This document shows positions 8,158 to 15,885 of a DNA stretch of 64,000 bases, in pieces; position 1 is the first letter of the stretch; every line of letters starts with the position of its first letter. The stretch is from an uncultured Nocardioidaceae bacterium (GTDB taxonomy: Bacteria > Actinomycetota > Actinomycetes > Propionibacteriales > Nocardioidaceae), in contig CADCUJ010000010.1 in NCBI GenBank assembly GCA_902805855.1, positions 1 through 64,000 on the forward strand, given 5' to 3'. Made by a program: the position numbers and the translations under genes. The notes under the pieces were generated by a model. The model saw nothing but the letters and a program-made list of their open reading frames with translations. It made no database searches and was not told the origin of the DNA.

Positions 8158-9516
8158 ATGTCGAAAGTGTCCGTCGCGCTGTTCACCCGGGACCTGCGCG
8201 TGCACGACAACCCGGTGCTCGTCGAAGCGGCCCACCGGGGCGAGGTGGTGCCGCTGTTCGTGGTCGACGACGCCGCGCCGATCACGTACCTGCGGCCCAA
8301 CCGCGCGGAGTTCCTCGCCGACTGCTTGCAGGACCTCGACGGGCGGCTCCGCGAGCGCGACGGCCGACTCGTGATCCGTCGCGGAGCCGCCGTCGACGAG
8401 GTGAGCGACGTGGCGCGCGAGGTCGGTGCGGACCAGGTGCACGTGGCCGTCGACGTGAGTGGCTACGCGCAGGCAAGGCACGAGGCGTTGGCCGAGGCGC
8501 TGCGCGCAGAGGGCAGGCAGCTGGTCGCACACAGGTCGTCGGTGAACGCGGTCTCCCCGGGGGAGGTCACCCCGGCCGACAAGGACCACTTCGCGGTGTT
8601 CACCCCGTACTACCGCAAGTGGGCGCAGCACCCGCTGCGGCGACCTCTCGCGGCGCCCAGGAGCCTTTCTGTGCCGCCGGTGTCCTCGGAGCCACTGCCC
8701 CGAGCCGCTGACCTGTGCGGCGGTCACCGCTCGCCGCAGCTGCCGCGAGGCGGGGAGACCGCGGGCAGGGAGCGGTTGGCCGCCTGGAAACGACGGGTGG
8801 ACGGGTACGCCGAGCACAACGACTCGCTGTCCGGCGACGGGACGTCTCGCCTCTCGCCGTACCTGCACTTCGGCTGCCTGTCCCCGGTGGAGGTGATCCA
8901 CCGGCTCGGCCACCGGTCCCCGGGCTCGGACGCGTTCCTCCGGCAGCTGGCCTGGCGTGACTTCCACCATCAGGTGCTCGCGGCGCGCCCGGACGCGGCG
9001 CGCCGCGACTACCGAGATCGCGACGACCGCTGGCGCGACGACCCGGACGCGCTGGAGGCGTGGCGCCGAGGGCGAACCGGCTTTCCCGTCGTCGACGCCG
9101 GGATGCGGCAGCTCGCAGCCGAGGGGTGGATGCACAACCGTGCACGTCTGATCGTCGGCAGCTTCTTGACCAAGACGCTGTATCTCGACTGGCGGCACGG
9201 CGCTCGGCACTTCATGGACCTGCTCGTCGACTACGACCTGGCGAACAACCAGATGAACTGGCAGTGGATCGCCGGGACCGGGACCGACACACGTCCGCAC
9301 CGGGTCCTCAACCCGCTTATCCAGGGCAAGCGCTTCGACCCGACGGGAGACTACGTCCGCAGGTACGTCCCTGAGCTGGCAGGCGTTGAGGGGCCCGCCG
9401 TCCACGAGCCGTGGAAGCTGGAGGTCGCGGTCCGAGAACGGCTCGACTACCCCGCACGCATCGTCGACCTCGACGAGGGCCTGCGCCGGTTCCGCGCCGC
9501 GCGCGGGCGAGACTAG
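8158..9516 (+). CDS. phr: Deoxyribodipyrimidine photolyase (cryptochrome/photolyase family)
   Basis: 452-residue light-driven DNA repair enzyme. The N-terminal antenna domain starts with VALFTRDLRVHDNPVL; the C-terminal FAD domain holds GDGTSRLSPYLHFGCLSP, TGFPVVDAGMRQL, WMHNRARL and NNQMNWQWIAGTGTD. The last covers the electron-transfer Trp region and the active-site cleft, typical of class I/III CPD photolyases. GGGAGG lies 6 bases before the ATG. An inverted repeat (GGGCACC, 8119-8125, with GGTGCCC, 8137-8143) precedes the Shine-Dalgarno site. Next gene downstream encodes a second photolyase-family protein. Confidence 0.95.
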   Translation: MSKVSVALFTRDLRVHDNPVLVEAAHRGEVVPLFVVDDAAPITYLRPNRAEFLADCLQDLDGRLRERDGRLVIRRGAAVDEVSDVAREVGADQVHVAVDVSGYAQARHEALAEALRAEGRQLVAHRSSVNAVSPGEVTPADKDHFAVFTPYYRKWAQHPLRRPLAAPRSLSVPPVSSEPLPRAADLCGGHRSPQLPRGGETAGRERLAAWKRRVDGYAEHNDSLSGDGTSRLSPYLHFGCLSPVEVIHRLGHRSPGSDAFLRQLAWRDFHHQVLAARPDAARRDYRDRDDRWRDDPDALEAWRRGRTGFPVVDAGMRQLAAEGWMHNRARLIVGSFLTKTLYLDWRHGARHFMDLLVDYDLANNQMNWQWIAGTGTDTRPHRVLNPLIQGKRFDPTGDYVRRYVPELAGVEGPAVHEPWKLEVAVRERLDYPARIVDLDEGLRRFRAARGRD

Positions 9517-9520
9517 CCCG

Positions 9521-11011
9521 ATGGCCGCGTCGGCGGACCAGACCCCGCTGTGGCTGTTCGGGGACCAGCTCGGCCCGCACTTCCACGCAGGTGAGCACGC
9601 CGGCCGCGAGGTGCTCCTCGTCGAGTCCCGGTCCGCACTGCGCAGGCAGCGGTACCACCGACAGAAGCTGCACCTGGTCCTGTCCGCCATGCGCCACGCT
9701 GCGGACGGGCTGGGCGAGCGGGCGACGCTGATGCAGGCCGACGGCTACCTCGACGCGCTGCGGCGGTTCGGAAGGCCGGTGCTGGTCTACGAGCCGACCT
9801 CGTTCGCGGCCGAGGAGCTGGTGCGCCGACTGGCGAAGGAGCAGATGGTCGCCGAGATCCTGCCCACACCGGCGTTCGCGCTGTCGCGAAGGGACTTCGA
9901 AGGGTGGGCCGGGAACCGCGAGCAGTTCCGGATGGAGGCGTTCTACCGCGACCAGCGTCGTCGCTTCGGTGTGCTGATGGACGCCGACCAGCCGGTCGGC
10001 GGACGGTGGAACCTCGACGAGGAGAATCGGGAGCCACCGCCCAAGGGACGGCGCGACCTCGGCGTCCCGGCGCCCTACCGGCCCCGCGAGGACGACATCG
10101 ACGAGCAGGTGCGACGCGACCTTGACGCAATGGGTCTGGACACCGTGGGAGCAGACGGCCCGCGACGGTTCGCCGTGACGCCGGCCGAGGCCAGGCGCGC
10201 CCTGCGGCGCTTCGTGGAACACCGGCTGGCTCACTTCGGACGGTACGAGGACGCCATGATGGCCGACGACCCGACGATGGCGCACTCGATGCTCTCGGTG
10301 CCGCTCAACCTCGGGGTGCTGCACCCGCTGGAGGCCGTGCACAGCGCTGAGGATGCCTACCACGCGGGCGACGTGCCGCTCACCTCTGCCGAGGGTTTCG
10401 TCCGGCAGGTGCTCGGGTGGCGGGAGTACATGTGGCACCTCTACTGGCACTTCGGCAAGGACTACCTGCACAGCAACCGGCTCTCGGCACACGGCAGCCT
10501 CCCGAGCTGGTGGCTCGAGCTCGAACCCGACGCGGTGCAGGCGGCGTGCCTGCGTGAGGCGCTGGCCGGCGTGCGCGACACGGGCTGGGTGCATCACATC
10601 CAGCGGCTGATGGTGCTCGGCAACCACGCGCTCCAGCGCGGCTACGACCCGCAGCGCCTGTCCGACTGGTTCCGCTTCTCGTTCGTGGACGGCTTCGGCT
10701 GGGTGATGCCGCCGAACGTGGTGGGGATGAGCCAGCACGCCGACGGCGGTCGGCTCGCCACCAAGCCCTACGCCTCGGGCGGCGCCTACATCAACCGGAT
10801 GAGCGACTATTGCGGCGGCTGCGCATACGACCCGCGGGTTCGTGTCGGCGACAACGCGTGCCCGTTCACCGCCGGCTACTGGGCTTGGGTGCACCGGCAC
10901 ACCGACGTGCTGGAGACCAATTACCGCACCGCCCGCGCCGTCTCGTCGATGAACCGGCTGGGCGACTTGGACGACGTGCTCGACCAGGAGCGGTCCCGCG
11001 ACTCGTTCTGA
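9521..11011 (+). CDS. Photolyase-related iron-sulfur protein (FeS-BCP / PhrB-like)
   Basis: 496-residue protein of the deoxyribodipyrimidine-photolyase-related group (PF04244), the prokaryotic (6-4) photolyase / FeS-BCP type. N-terminal LWLFGDQLGPHF is characteristic. Four cysteines suitable for a 4Fe-4S cluster sit near the C-terminus: one in CLREALAG (about residue 344) and three in DYCGGCAYDPRVRVGDNACP. FAD-domain motifs include GWREYMWHLYWHFGKDY and PNVVGMSQHADGG. It starts 4 bases after the upstream photolyase stop, so the two are co-transcribed; together they could cover CPD and (6-4) photoproducts. Confidence 0.92.
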   Translation: MAASADQTPLWLFGDQLGPHFHAGEHAGREVLLVESRSALRRQRYHRQKLHLVLSAMRHAADGLGERATLMQADGYLDALRRFGRPVLVYEPTSFAAEELVRRLAKEQMVAEILPTPAFALSRRDFEGWAGNREQFRMEAFYRDQRRRFGVLMDADQPVGGRWNLDEENREPPPKGRRDLGVPAPYRPREDDIDEQVRRDLDAMGLDTVGADGPRRFAVTPAEARRALRRFVEHRLAHFGRYEDAMMADDPTMAHSMLSVPLNLGVLHPLEAVHSAEDAYHAGDVPLTSAEGFVRQVLGWREYMWHLYWHFGKDYLHSNRLSAHGSLPSWWLELEPDAVQAACLREALAGVRDTGWVHHIQRLMVLGNHALQRGYDPQRLSDWFRFSFVDGFGWVMPPNVVGMSQHADGGRLATKPYASGGAYINRMSDYCGGCAYDPRVRVGDNACPFTAGYWAWVHRHTDVLETNYRTARAVSSMNRLGDLDDVLDQERSRDSF

Positions 11012-11014
11012 GGC

Positions 11015-11893
11015 CTACCTGTCGCGAGGCCGGTCCCGTTGCGGGGTGTCGACGTAGCCGACCACGCGGTTGAACAGGCTCATCGCCCGGTGCAGGTCGG
11101 GGGAGGCCGGAGGGGCCGAATCGTCGAGCATCTCCGCCACCTCGGTCAACGGCTGGTCGAAGGAATCGCAGAGACCGACGCAGATCTGGGCGGCGTCGCG
11201 CACCGTCGGGGGGTCCAGGGTCCACAGTGCCTCGTAGCGCCGGCCGAGCTGGTCGGCACCGTCTTGCCCCGGTAGCTCCCAGCCGGCCAGGCAGGCCGGG
11301 TAGTCGGGGGCCTCACACACGAGCAGCCACTCGCGCGCCAGTGGCGCGTCGGAGGGCACCCTGACCCGGGTGACCCGGTCCACCGAGCCGGGATCGTCGA
11401 AGTCCGCGAAGACCGTGACGTGCTGCGCGGTCCTGGCCAGCTCGTGCCATCGGGCCTGTGACTGGCGGTAGAAGCGCTTGCTCTGGAAGCTGGCGAACAG
11501 GATCGGCTGCGCCGCGCGGGCGCAGCATTCGTCCTCGATCGCCCGGGTCACCGCCAGCAACGTCCGCTTGGTCAGGATCCGCGGTGCCAGCTCGGGATGC
11601 CGTTTCCGCAAGCCGGCGAACACCGACGGCTCGGGTTCGGCGCTGACCGCGGCGGCGCGTGCCACCGCAGTCTCGAGGCTGAGGCCCATGGAGCGGTGCG
11701 CGAGCACCCTCTCCACCAAGGCGACGTCCCGCTCGGCGTAGCGCCGGTGGCCGCCCGGGAGGCGCCGAGGCATCGGGGCGCCGTAGCGGGCCTCCCAGGT
11801 GCGCAGGGTCGCCTGAGGGACGCCCGTGCGCTCGGACAGGTCGCTGATGGTGAACCCGGTCACCGACGTGCCCGGTACTGTGTCCTTCACCAT
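11015..11893 (-). CDS. MerR-family regulator with DICT sensory domain
   Basis: 292-residue regulator. The N-terminal winged-helix region reads FTISDLSERTGVPQATLRTW...LPGGHRRY, the MerR DNA-binding domain. Residues about 105-230 resemble the DICT domain described from cyanobacterial and actinobacterial photosensory proteins (ILFASFQSKRFYRQSQARW). It converges with the photolyase pair, 3 bp apart, and is divergent from the NAD-binding gene at 11987. By position it is likely to control the photolyase and neighbouring genes. It lacks the cobalamin-binding domain of LitR/CarH, so light would have to be sensed differently. Confidence 0.85.
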   Translation of the reverse strand: MVKDTVPGTSVTGFTISDLSERTGVPQATLRTWEARYGAPMPRRLPGGHRRYAERDVALVERVLAHRSMGLSLETAVARAAAVSAEPEPSVFAGLRKRHPELAPRILTKRTLLAVTRAIEDECCARAAQPILFASFQSKRFYRQSQARWHELARTAQHVTVFADFDDPGSVDRVTRVRVPSDAPLAREWLLVCEAPDYPACLAGWELPGQDGADQLGRRYEALWTLDPPTVRDAAQICVGLCDSFDQPLTEVAEMLDDSAPPASPDLHRAMSLFNRVVGYVDTPQRDRPRDR

Positions 11894-11986
11894 GAGTGGG
11901 ATAGTCTCCGCATAGGATTCAAGTTACCGTCGAGTGTGCGCTAGGGATACCCCGACGGCGAGGAAGTAGGCGGGCGGAGGACCCAG

Positions 11987-12889
11987 ATGCTGGTACTGGT
12001 CACCGGCGCGTCCGGCTTCGTGGGGCGCCGGCTCGGCCCGGAGCTCACTGCGGCCGGGCACGACGTGCGTGCGATGACCAGGAGCCCGGAGAAGTACCAC
12101 GGTGTTGGCAGCCCGGTCTACGGCGACGTGCACCAGCCGTCCAGCCTGGACGCCGCGCTGGCCGGTTGCGACGTGGCCTACTACCTCGTCCACTCCCTCG
12201 ACGCCGCGGACTTCGAGCGACGCGACGCCGAGGCGGCCTCAGCCTTCGCGGCTGCGGCGTCGAGGGCGGGCGTGCGCCGGATCATCTACCTCGGCGGACT
12301 GGGCAGCGACTTCGACCAGCTGTCCCAGCACCTGCGCAGCCGACGCGAGGTCGAGGGGCTGCTCGGTTCCGCCGGCGTGCCGGTGACCACGTTGCGCGCC
12401 GGGATCGTTGTCGGGCATGGCGGGGTTTCCTGGGAGATCACCCGCCAGCTCGTCGACCACCTCCCGGCCATGGTCACCCCACGCTGGGTGCGCACGCGGA
12501 CACAGCCCATCGCGCTGGCGGACACGGTGCGCTACCTGGTCGGTGTGCTCGAGCTCGACGAGACCGAGGACCGGGTCTTCGAGGTAGGCGGACCCGAGGT
12601 CCTCGAGTACCGCGAGATGCTGCAGCGGGTCGCGGCGATCCAGAAGCGCCGGATCCTCATCGCGCCCGTCCCGGTGCTGTCCCCGCGGCTGTCTTCGAGG
12701 TGGCTGTCGCTGATCACCGATGTCGACACCCGCACCGGCCGAGCCCTGGTCGACTCGATGACCAACGAGGTCGTGGTGGAGGACGACAGCATCCGCAAGC
12801 TGGTTCCCTTCGAGCCGATGGGTTTCGACGAGGCGGTGGCCGCGGCCTTGGCCGACCGTTCCCGGGAGAGGTCGCGAGTAGTCCGGTGA
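11987..12889 (+). CDS. NAD(P)-binding atypical SDR / NmrA-like protein
   Basis: 300-residue protein. VLVTGASGFVGRRL is the nucleotide-binding motif (TGxxGxxG), AYYLVHSLDAADFERRD is a second conserved segment, and YLGGLG replaces the classical catalytic Ser-Tyr-Lys arrangement. These atypical SDR proteins are often encoded next to photolyases and carotenoid genes in actinobacteria; the substrate is unknown. GGCGGAGGACCCAG precedes the ATG. Its stop overlaps the GTG of the CPBP gene (GTGA). Confidence 0.82.
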   Translation: MLVLVTGASGFVGRRLGPELTAAGHDVRAMTRSPEKYHGVGSPVYGDVHQPSSLDAALAGCDVAYYLVHSLDAADFERRDAEAASAFAAAASRAGVRRIIYLGGLGSDFDQLSQHLRSRREVEGLLGSAGVPVTTLRAGIVVGHGGVSWEITRQLVDHLPAMVTPRWVRTRTQPIALADTVRYLVGVLELDETEDRVFEVGGPEVLEYREMLQRVAAIQKRRILIAPVPVLSPRLSSRWLSLITDVDTRTGRALVDSMTNEVVVEDDSIRKLVPFEPMGFDEAVAAALADRSRERSRVVR

Positions 12890-13695
12890 GTCCGGGGCTG
12901 GAGGGCGTAAGCGCCGCCGTCGCCGCGCGTTGGCCGAAGCCGTTGCTGGCACACGAGCCGGTGACGCACCCAGAGACCGACGCGGTGCGGCGACGGCGCC
13001 GGCGCGTGGTGACCGGGGTGTGCGCGCTCGGATCCACGCTGCTGGGAGCGTCGTTGTCCACCCGACCCGGGTCCGGCCGCTTCTACGCCTCGACCCTGGT
13101 CGTTGCCGGGACCTGGGCGGGCGGGGGAGCGCTGTCCGGACCGCTGCACCTGGGCTGGATCCGAGGTCGGGACGAACAGCCGCGCCGTCCCCTGCTGACC
13201 CCGGTGGTGACCGGGGTGGGCGCCTTCGGCTTCTTCTACGCCGCCGCCCTCGTCGCTCGCCGGGTTCCGGTGCTCGACGAGGCGCTGGTTCGAGTGCTGC
13301 GGTTCGCCAACGAGGGTGCGACCCCACTCGTGCTGGCCTCGGCCTGCGTCAACGGCCTGGCCGAAGAGGTCTTCTTCCGCGGCGCCCTGTACGCCGCTGT
13401 CGAGGAGCGGCACGCGGTGGCGGTGTCGACGACTGCTTACACGCTTGCCACGGTCGCCACCCGCAACCCCGCGCTGGTGCTCGCCGCCGGTGTGATGGGC
13501 ACCCTCCTCGCCTTGCAGCGGCGGGCGTCCGGCGGCATCCAGGCGCCGATCCTGACGCATCTCACCTGGTCGGTGCTGATGGTGCGCTACCTGCCACCGG
13601 TGTTCGCAACGGCATGGGACGAGACGAGGCGGGGTAGCACCTCGGGCACTCGGCGAAACGACGAGGAGGAACGGACCGGAGATGTCTGGAGCTGA
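12886..13695 (+). CDS. CPBP family intramembrane metalloprotease
   Basis: 269-residue polytopic membrane protein with the CAAX/ABI (CPBP) signature: AEEVFFRGALY (EExxxR) and a later His in LTHLTWSVLM. Family members are Rce1-like glutamyl/metal proteases or partner proteins, some linked to bacteriocin immunity; the substrate here is unknown. GTG overlaps the preceding stop. The last 14 bases overlap the DUF2945 gene. A basic run of arginines (RRRRRR) follows the soluble N-terminus. Confidence 0.85.
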   Translation: MSPGLEGVSAAVAARWPKPLLAHEPVTHPETDAVRRRRRRVVTGVCALGSTLLGASLSTRPGSGRFYASTLVVAGTWAGGGALSGPLHLGWIRGRDEQPRRPLLTPVVTGVGAFGFFYAAALVARRVPVLDEALVRVLRFANEGATPLVLASACVNGLAEEVFFRGALYAAVEERHAVAVSTTAYTLATVATRNPALVLAAGVMGTLLALQRRASGGIQAPILTHLTWSVLMVRYLPPVFATAWDETRRGSTSGTRRNDEEERTGDVWS

Positions 13696-13912
13696 CTTTC
13701 GCAAGGGTGACAAGGTGACCTGGCGCAGCCACGGCGGCGAGGCGGAGGGGACGGTCGAGCGCAAGATCACCGAGGACACCGAGGCAGGCGGTCGCACGGT
13801 GCGGGCGAGCAAGGACGAGCCGCAGTACCTGGTGCGCAGCGACAAGAGCGGAGGTACGGCGGTGCACAAGCCGTCGGCTCTGAAGAGGCGCACCGAGCGG
13901 GACGGGGGATAG
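13682..13912 (+). CDS. DUF2945 (HVA1/Tudor-like) small protein
   Basis: 76-residue basic protein beginning with DFRKGDKVTWRSHGGEAEG and ending with PSALKRR, the pattern of DUF2945 (hypervirulence-associated Tudor domain, PF11160). The exact role is unknown; the fold suggests nucleic-acid or peptide binding. The ATG lies inside the end of the CPBP gene with GAGGAGGAACGG upstream. Two bases separate it from the DUF3140 gene. Confidence 0.88.
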   Translation: MSGADFRKGDKVTWRSHGGEAEGTVERKITEDTEAGGRTVRASKDEPQYLVRSDKSGGTAVHKPSALKRRTERDGG

Positions 13913-13914
13913 GC

Positions 13915-14247
13915 ATGGCCGATGTCGACGAGGTGTGGGACGACTGGCAGCGGGCGGTCAACATGACCGCCAAGGAGCTGCGCGAGTGGCTGGACACCGA
14001 CGAGGCGAGGGCGGTCGGGGACACCTCTGGATCCGGCTCCGAGTCGACCGGCCACAAGTCGGGCAGGCGGATCGTGGAGATACTCGGCAGGAACAAGGGT
14101 GATCTCAGTGATGCGGACGTCGCACACATGCGCAAGGTGGTTGGTTACGTCAACCGGCATCTCGCACAGCGTCCGTCCGGTGCCGTGGTCGACACGCCCT
14201 GGCGGTACTCGCTGATGAACTGGGGCCACGACCCGCTCAAGGCCTGA
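13915..14247 (+). CDS. DUF3140 protein
   Basis: 110-residue protein that fits DUF3140 along its length: VNMTAKELREWLDTDEAR, GHKSGRRIVEIL, HMRKVVGYVNRHLAQRP, WRYSLMNWGHDPLK. Function unknown; families DUF2945 and DUF3140 are commonly adjacent in actinobacteria and fungi. It ends the rightward unit that starts at 11987. A 71-bp gap with no clear terminator separates it from the leftward gene at 14319. Confidence 0.9.
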   Translation: MADVDEVWDDWQRAVNMTAKELREWLDTDEARAVGDTSGSGSESTGHKSGRRIVEILGRNKGDLSDADVAHMRKVVGYVNRHLAQRPSGAVVDTPWRYSLMNWGHDPLKA

Positions 14248-14318
14248 GAAGGCAGCGGTGTCGCGGGGGCACGCGCCTGACCGAGCGGGCTGGGTGCGCG
14301 CTGCGCCGTGACCGGTGG

Positions 14319-14753
14319 CTACTGCGGGCGTGCGGTGTGCCCGGGCTCACCGTGGCTGCGACGCTGCTCCTTCAGCTGCGCCTCGTGCAGGTGGCGCCGA
14401 CCGTCGGTGAGCTGGTCGCGGACCTCCTGCTCGAGGCGGCGGAAGGCACTCCAGTACCCGTCGTCGTACTCCTCGAGGACCTGGAAGCTCCACCGGCCGT
14501 CCAGGACGTTGCGCCCGACCAGCTCGTCCGCGAGCCGGGCGGCGATCTGATCGTGACCGGCTCGACGGAGCAGCTCGACCGCGTCCCCTAGCTGGAAGTC
14601 GGCCTGGCCGGTCAGCTGGTGGAACGCGTAGAGCTGGCCACGGGCACGCTCGGTGGTCTCGAGCGCCTCCGTCAGCCGCCCGACGGCCTCGACGGTCAGG
14701 GCGTCGAGGCCACTCGGCGGCTGATGCTGAGGCGAGGGCCGGTCGGCAGCCAC
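14319..14753 (-). CDS. Conserved hypothetical protein, 144 aa
   Basis: Acidic, mostly helical cytoplasmic protein that I recognise only as a conserved actinobacterial type. Visible features are an N-terminal disordered Pro/Ser stretch, a long helical segment (LTEALETTERARGQLYAFHQ), and GRWSFQVLEEYDDGYW followed by charged helices. It starts 15 bp after the stop of the upstream membrane-protein gene and probably shares its stress-type promoter. Confidence 0.7.
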   Translation of the reverse strand: MAADRPSPQHQPPSGLDALTVEAVGRLTEALETTERARGQLYAFHQLTGQADFQLGDAVELLRRAGHDQIAARLADELVGRNVLDGRWSFQVLEEYDDGYWSAFRRLEQEVRDQLTDGRRHLHEAQLKEQRRSHGEPGHTARPQ

Positions 14754-14768
14754 GGGCTGGGTGCCGGC

Positions 14769-15305
14769 TCAGCGGCCCCGGACGAGGCCGGCTAGGGGCC
14801 GCTGCTGCTCACCCTGCTGCGCGCCGAGGACCAGCAGCGCACCGGTGAGTGCGGGCGTGACCCACTGCAACAGCTGGAGCTGCTTCTGCGCGGAGGCCAG
14901 GTCCGAAGAGGCCGTGGGCGAGGGTTCGGTCGCCCCCTCGCCGCCTTCCTCGCTGAGGGCATCGACCTTGCGGCCGAGCGCGCCACTGTAGGCCGTGGTG
15001 GCCATCGCCGCGACCGTCAGCAACGTCTTGACGGCGGTGTTGGCGCGCCCCTCCTGCTGGCGGGCGAGCCGGGTGGCGTTGCCGGCGATCAGGCCGACTC
15101 CGCCCAGCAGGTGTACGCCGATGGCAGCGGCGTTCACCGGAGCCCACCGGGCCCAGCCCACCGACGAGAGCCTGGTCCGCTCCTCAGGGTCACGTGCCTT
15201 GGCCGCGGCTCCGTTCAGCCCGACGGCGCCCATCAGGTTGCCGCCGAACCAGGCGGCCAGGCCGAGATCGTGCATGCTGCGCACCAGGGTGTTTCGCTGG
15301 GACAT
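14769..15305 (-). CDS. Hypothetical membrane protein, 178 aa
   Basis: Protein with four hydrophobic helices: LGLAAWFGGNLMGAVGLNGA, an Ala-rich segment with IGVHLLGGVGLIAG, LLTVAAMATTAYSGALG and VTPALTGALLVLGA. A Ser/Glu-rich loop with possible coiled coil lies between the last two. Similar proteins occur beside DUF1990/DUF2945 genes in actinobacteria; function unknown. AGAGAGG 7 bases before the ATG at 15305 fixes the start. Upstream is a SigB-like promoter candidate at 15377-15401. Confidence 0.75.
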   Translation of the reverse strand: MSQRNTLVRSMHDLGLAAWFGGNLMGAVGLNGAAAKARDPEERTRLSSVGWARWAPVNAAAIGVHLLGGVGLIAGNATRLARQQEGRANTAVKTLLTVAAMATTAYSGALGRKVDALSEEGGEGATEPSPTASSDLASAQKQLQLLQWVTPALTGALLVLGAQQGEQQRPLAGLVRGR

Positions 15306-15376
15306 CGTGAAGCCTCTCTGTCTTTGAGTCTGGGACACCGGCCAGTTGCTCGGCGTCTCGTTCGGGATGCGGGTGC

Positions 15377-15401
15377 GTACCCTCACGACCCGCGGAGAAA
15401 C
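15377..15401 (-). promoter_or_regulatory. SigB-like promoter candidate
   Basis: Minus-strand GTTT, 15 bases, then GGGTAC: an excellent fit to the actinobacterial general-stress promoter GTTT-N14-16-GGGTAY. Transcription would begin near 15370 and enter the membrane-protein gene after a 65-base leader carrying AGAGAGG. Confidence 0.55.
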
Positions 15402-15430
15402 GTGAGGGGACACGCGTTCTCACCGGCCGC

Positions 15431-15862
15431 TCACAGGCCCCGGAGCACCTCGCCGAGCTTGCGTTCGGCGTCGTCACCGAGCTTCTTGAGCGGAAGCGAC
15501 ATCAGCGGCTCGGTGGCCTTGGCCGCTCCCTTGAACTCGAACTCGGCCACGTAGCGAACGGTGGTCGTCGTGCTGTCGCCTTCGAAGGACAAGGTGTCGT
15601 GCACCGTGACCGTCTTGTTCTCCCCGCGCAGCTCGAGTCGGACTTGAGGCTCGACATCGACGACCGTGTAGACGATCTGCGTCTCCCGGCCCAGGAACTT
15701 CGAGGTGTTGTCGTAGACGGTCCCTACCGCGCCGGTCCCCGAGCGCCGTTCGGTCCGCACGGTCCCGGGATCCCATTCGTTCGTGCTGGTGAAGTCCGAC
15801 AGGTAGTCCCAGACCGCGGCCAGTGGACGGTCGACGGTCACGCTACGTTCGATCCTCTTCAT
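15431..15862 (-). CDS. SRPBCC (START-like) family protein
   Basis: 143-residue protein with the helix-grip pattern: N-terminal strand KRIERSVTVDRPLAAVWDYL, central strands with GTVYDNTSKFLGRET, and a long C-terminal helix KKLGDDAERKLGEVL. Such proteins bind hydrophobic ligands; ligand unknown. GGAGCCAGAC precedes the ATG at 15862. It starts 23 bp after the qcrB paralogue in the same direction, so it could be read from the cytochrome operon. Confidence 0.82.
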   Translation of the reverse strand: MKRIERSVTVDRPLAAVWDYLSDFTSTNEWDPGTVRTERRSGTGAVGTVYDNTSKFLGRETQIVYTVVDVEPQVRLELRGENKTVTVHDTLSFEGDSTTTTVRYVAEFEFKGAAKATEPLMSLPLKKLGDDAERKLGEVLRGL

Positions 15863-15885
15863 GTCTGGCTCCAATGCTTTCGGGG

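Noticed and set aside
7945-10900. Long minus-strand open frames opposite the photolyase genes
   Set aside because: No family motifs and they mirror the strongly coding photolyase frames; third-position GC supports the plus strand.
11894-11986. MerR-type promoter with 19-bp spacer between the MerR-DICT gene and the SDR gene
   Set aside because: GTTA and GGGATA can be aligned at 11923-11949, but spacing and hexamers fit no consensus well enough to annotate.
14248-14318. Terminator between DUF3140 and the leftward 144-residue gene
   Set aside because: Only short imperfect GC stems are present; nothing stands out from background.
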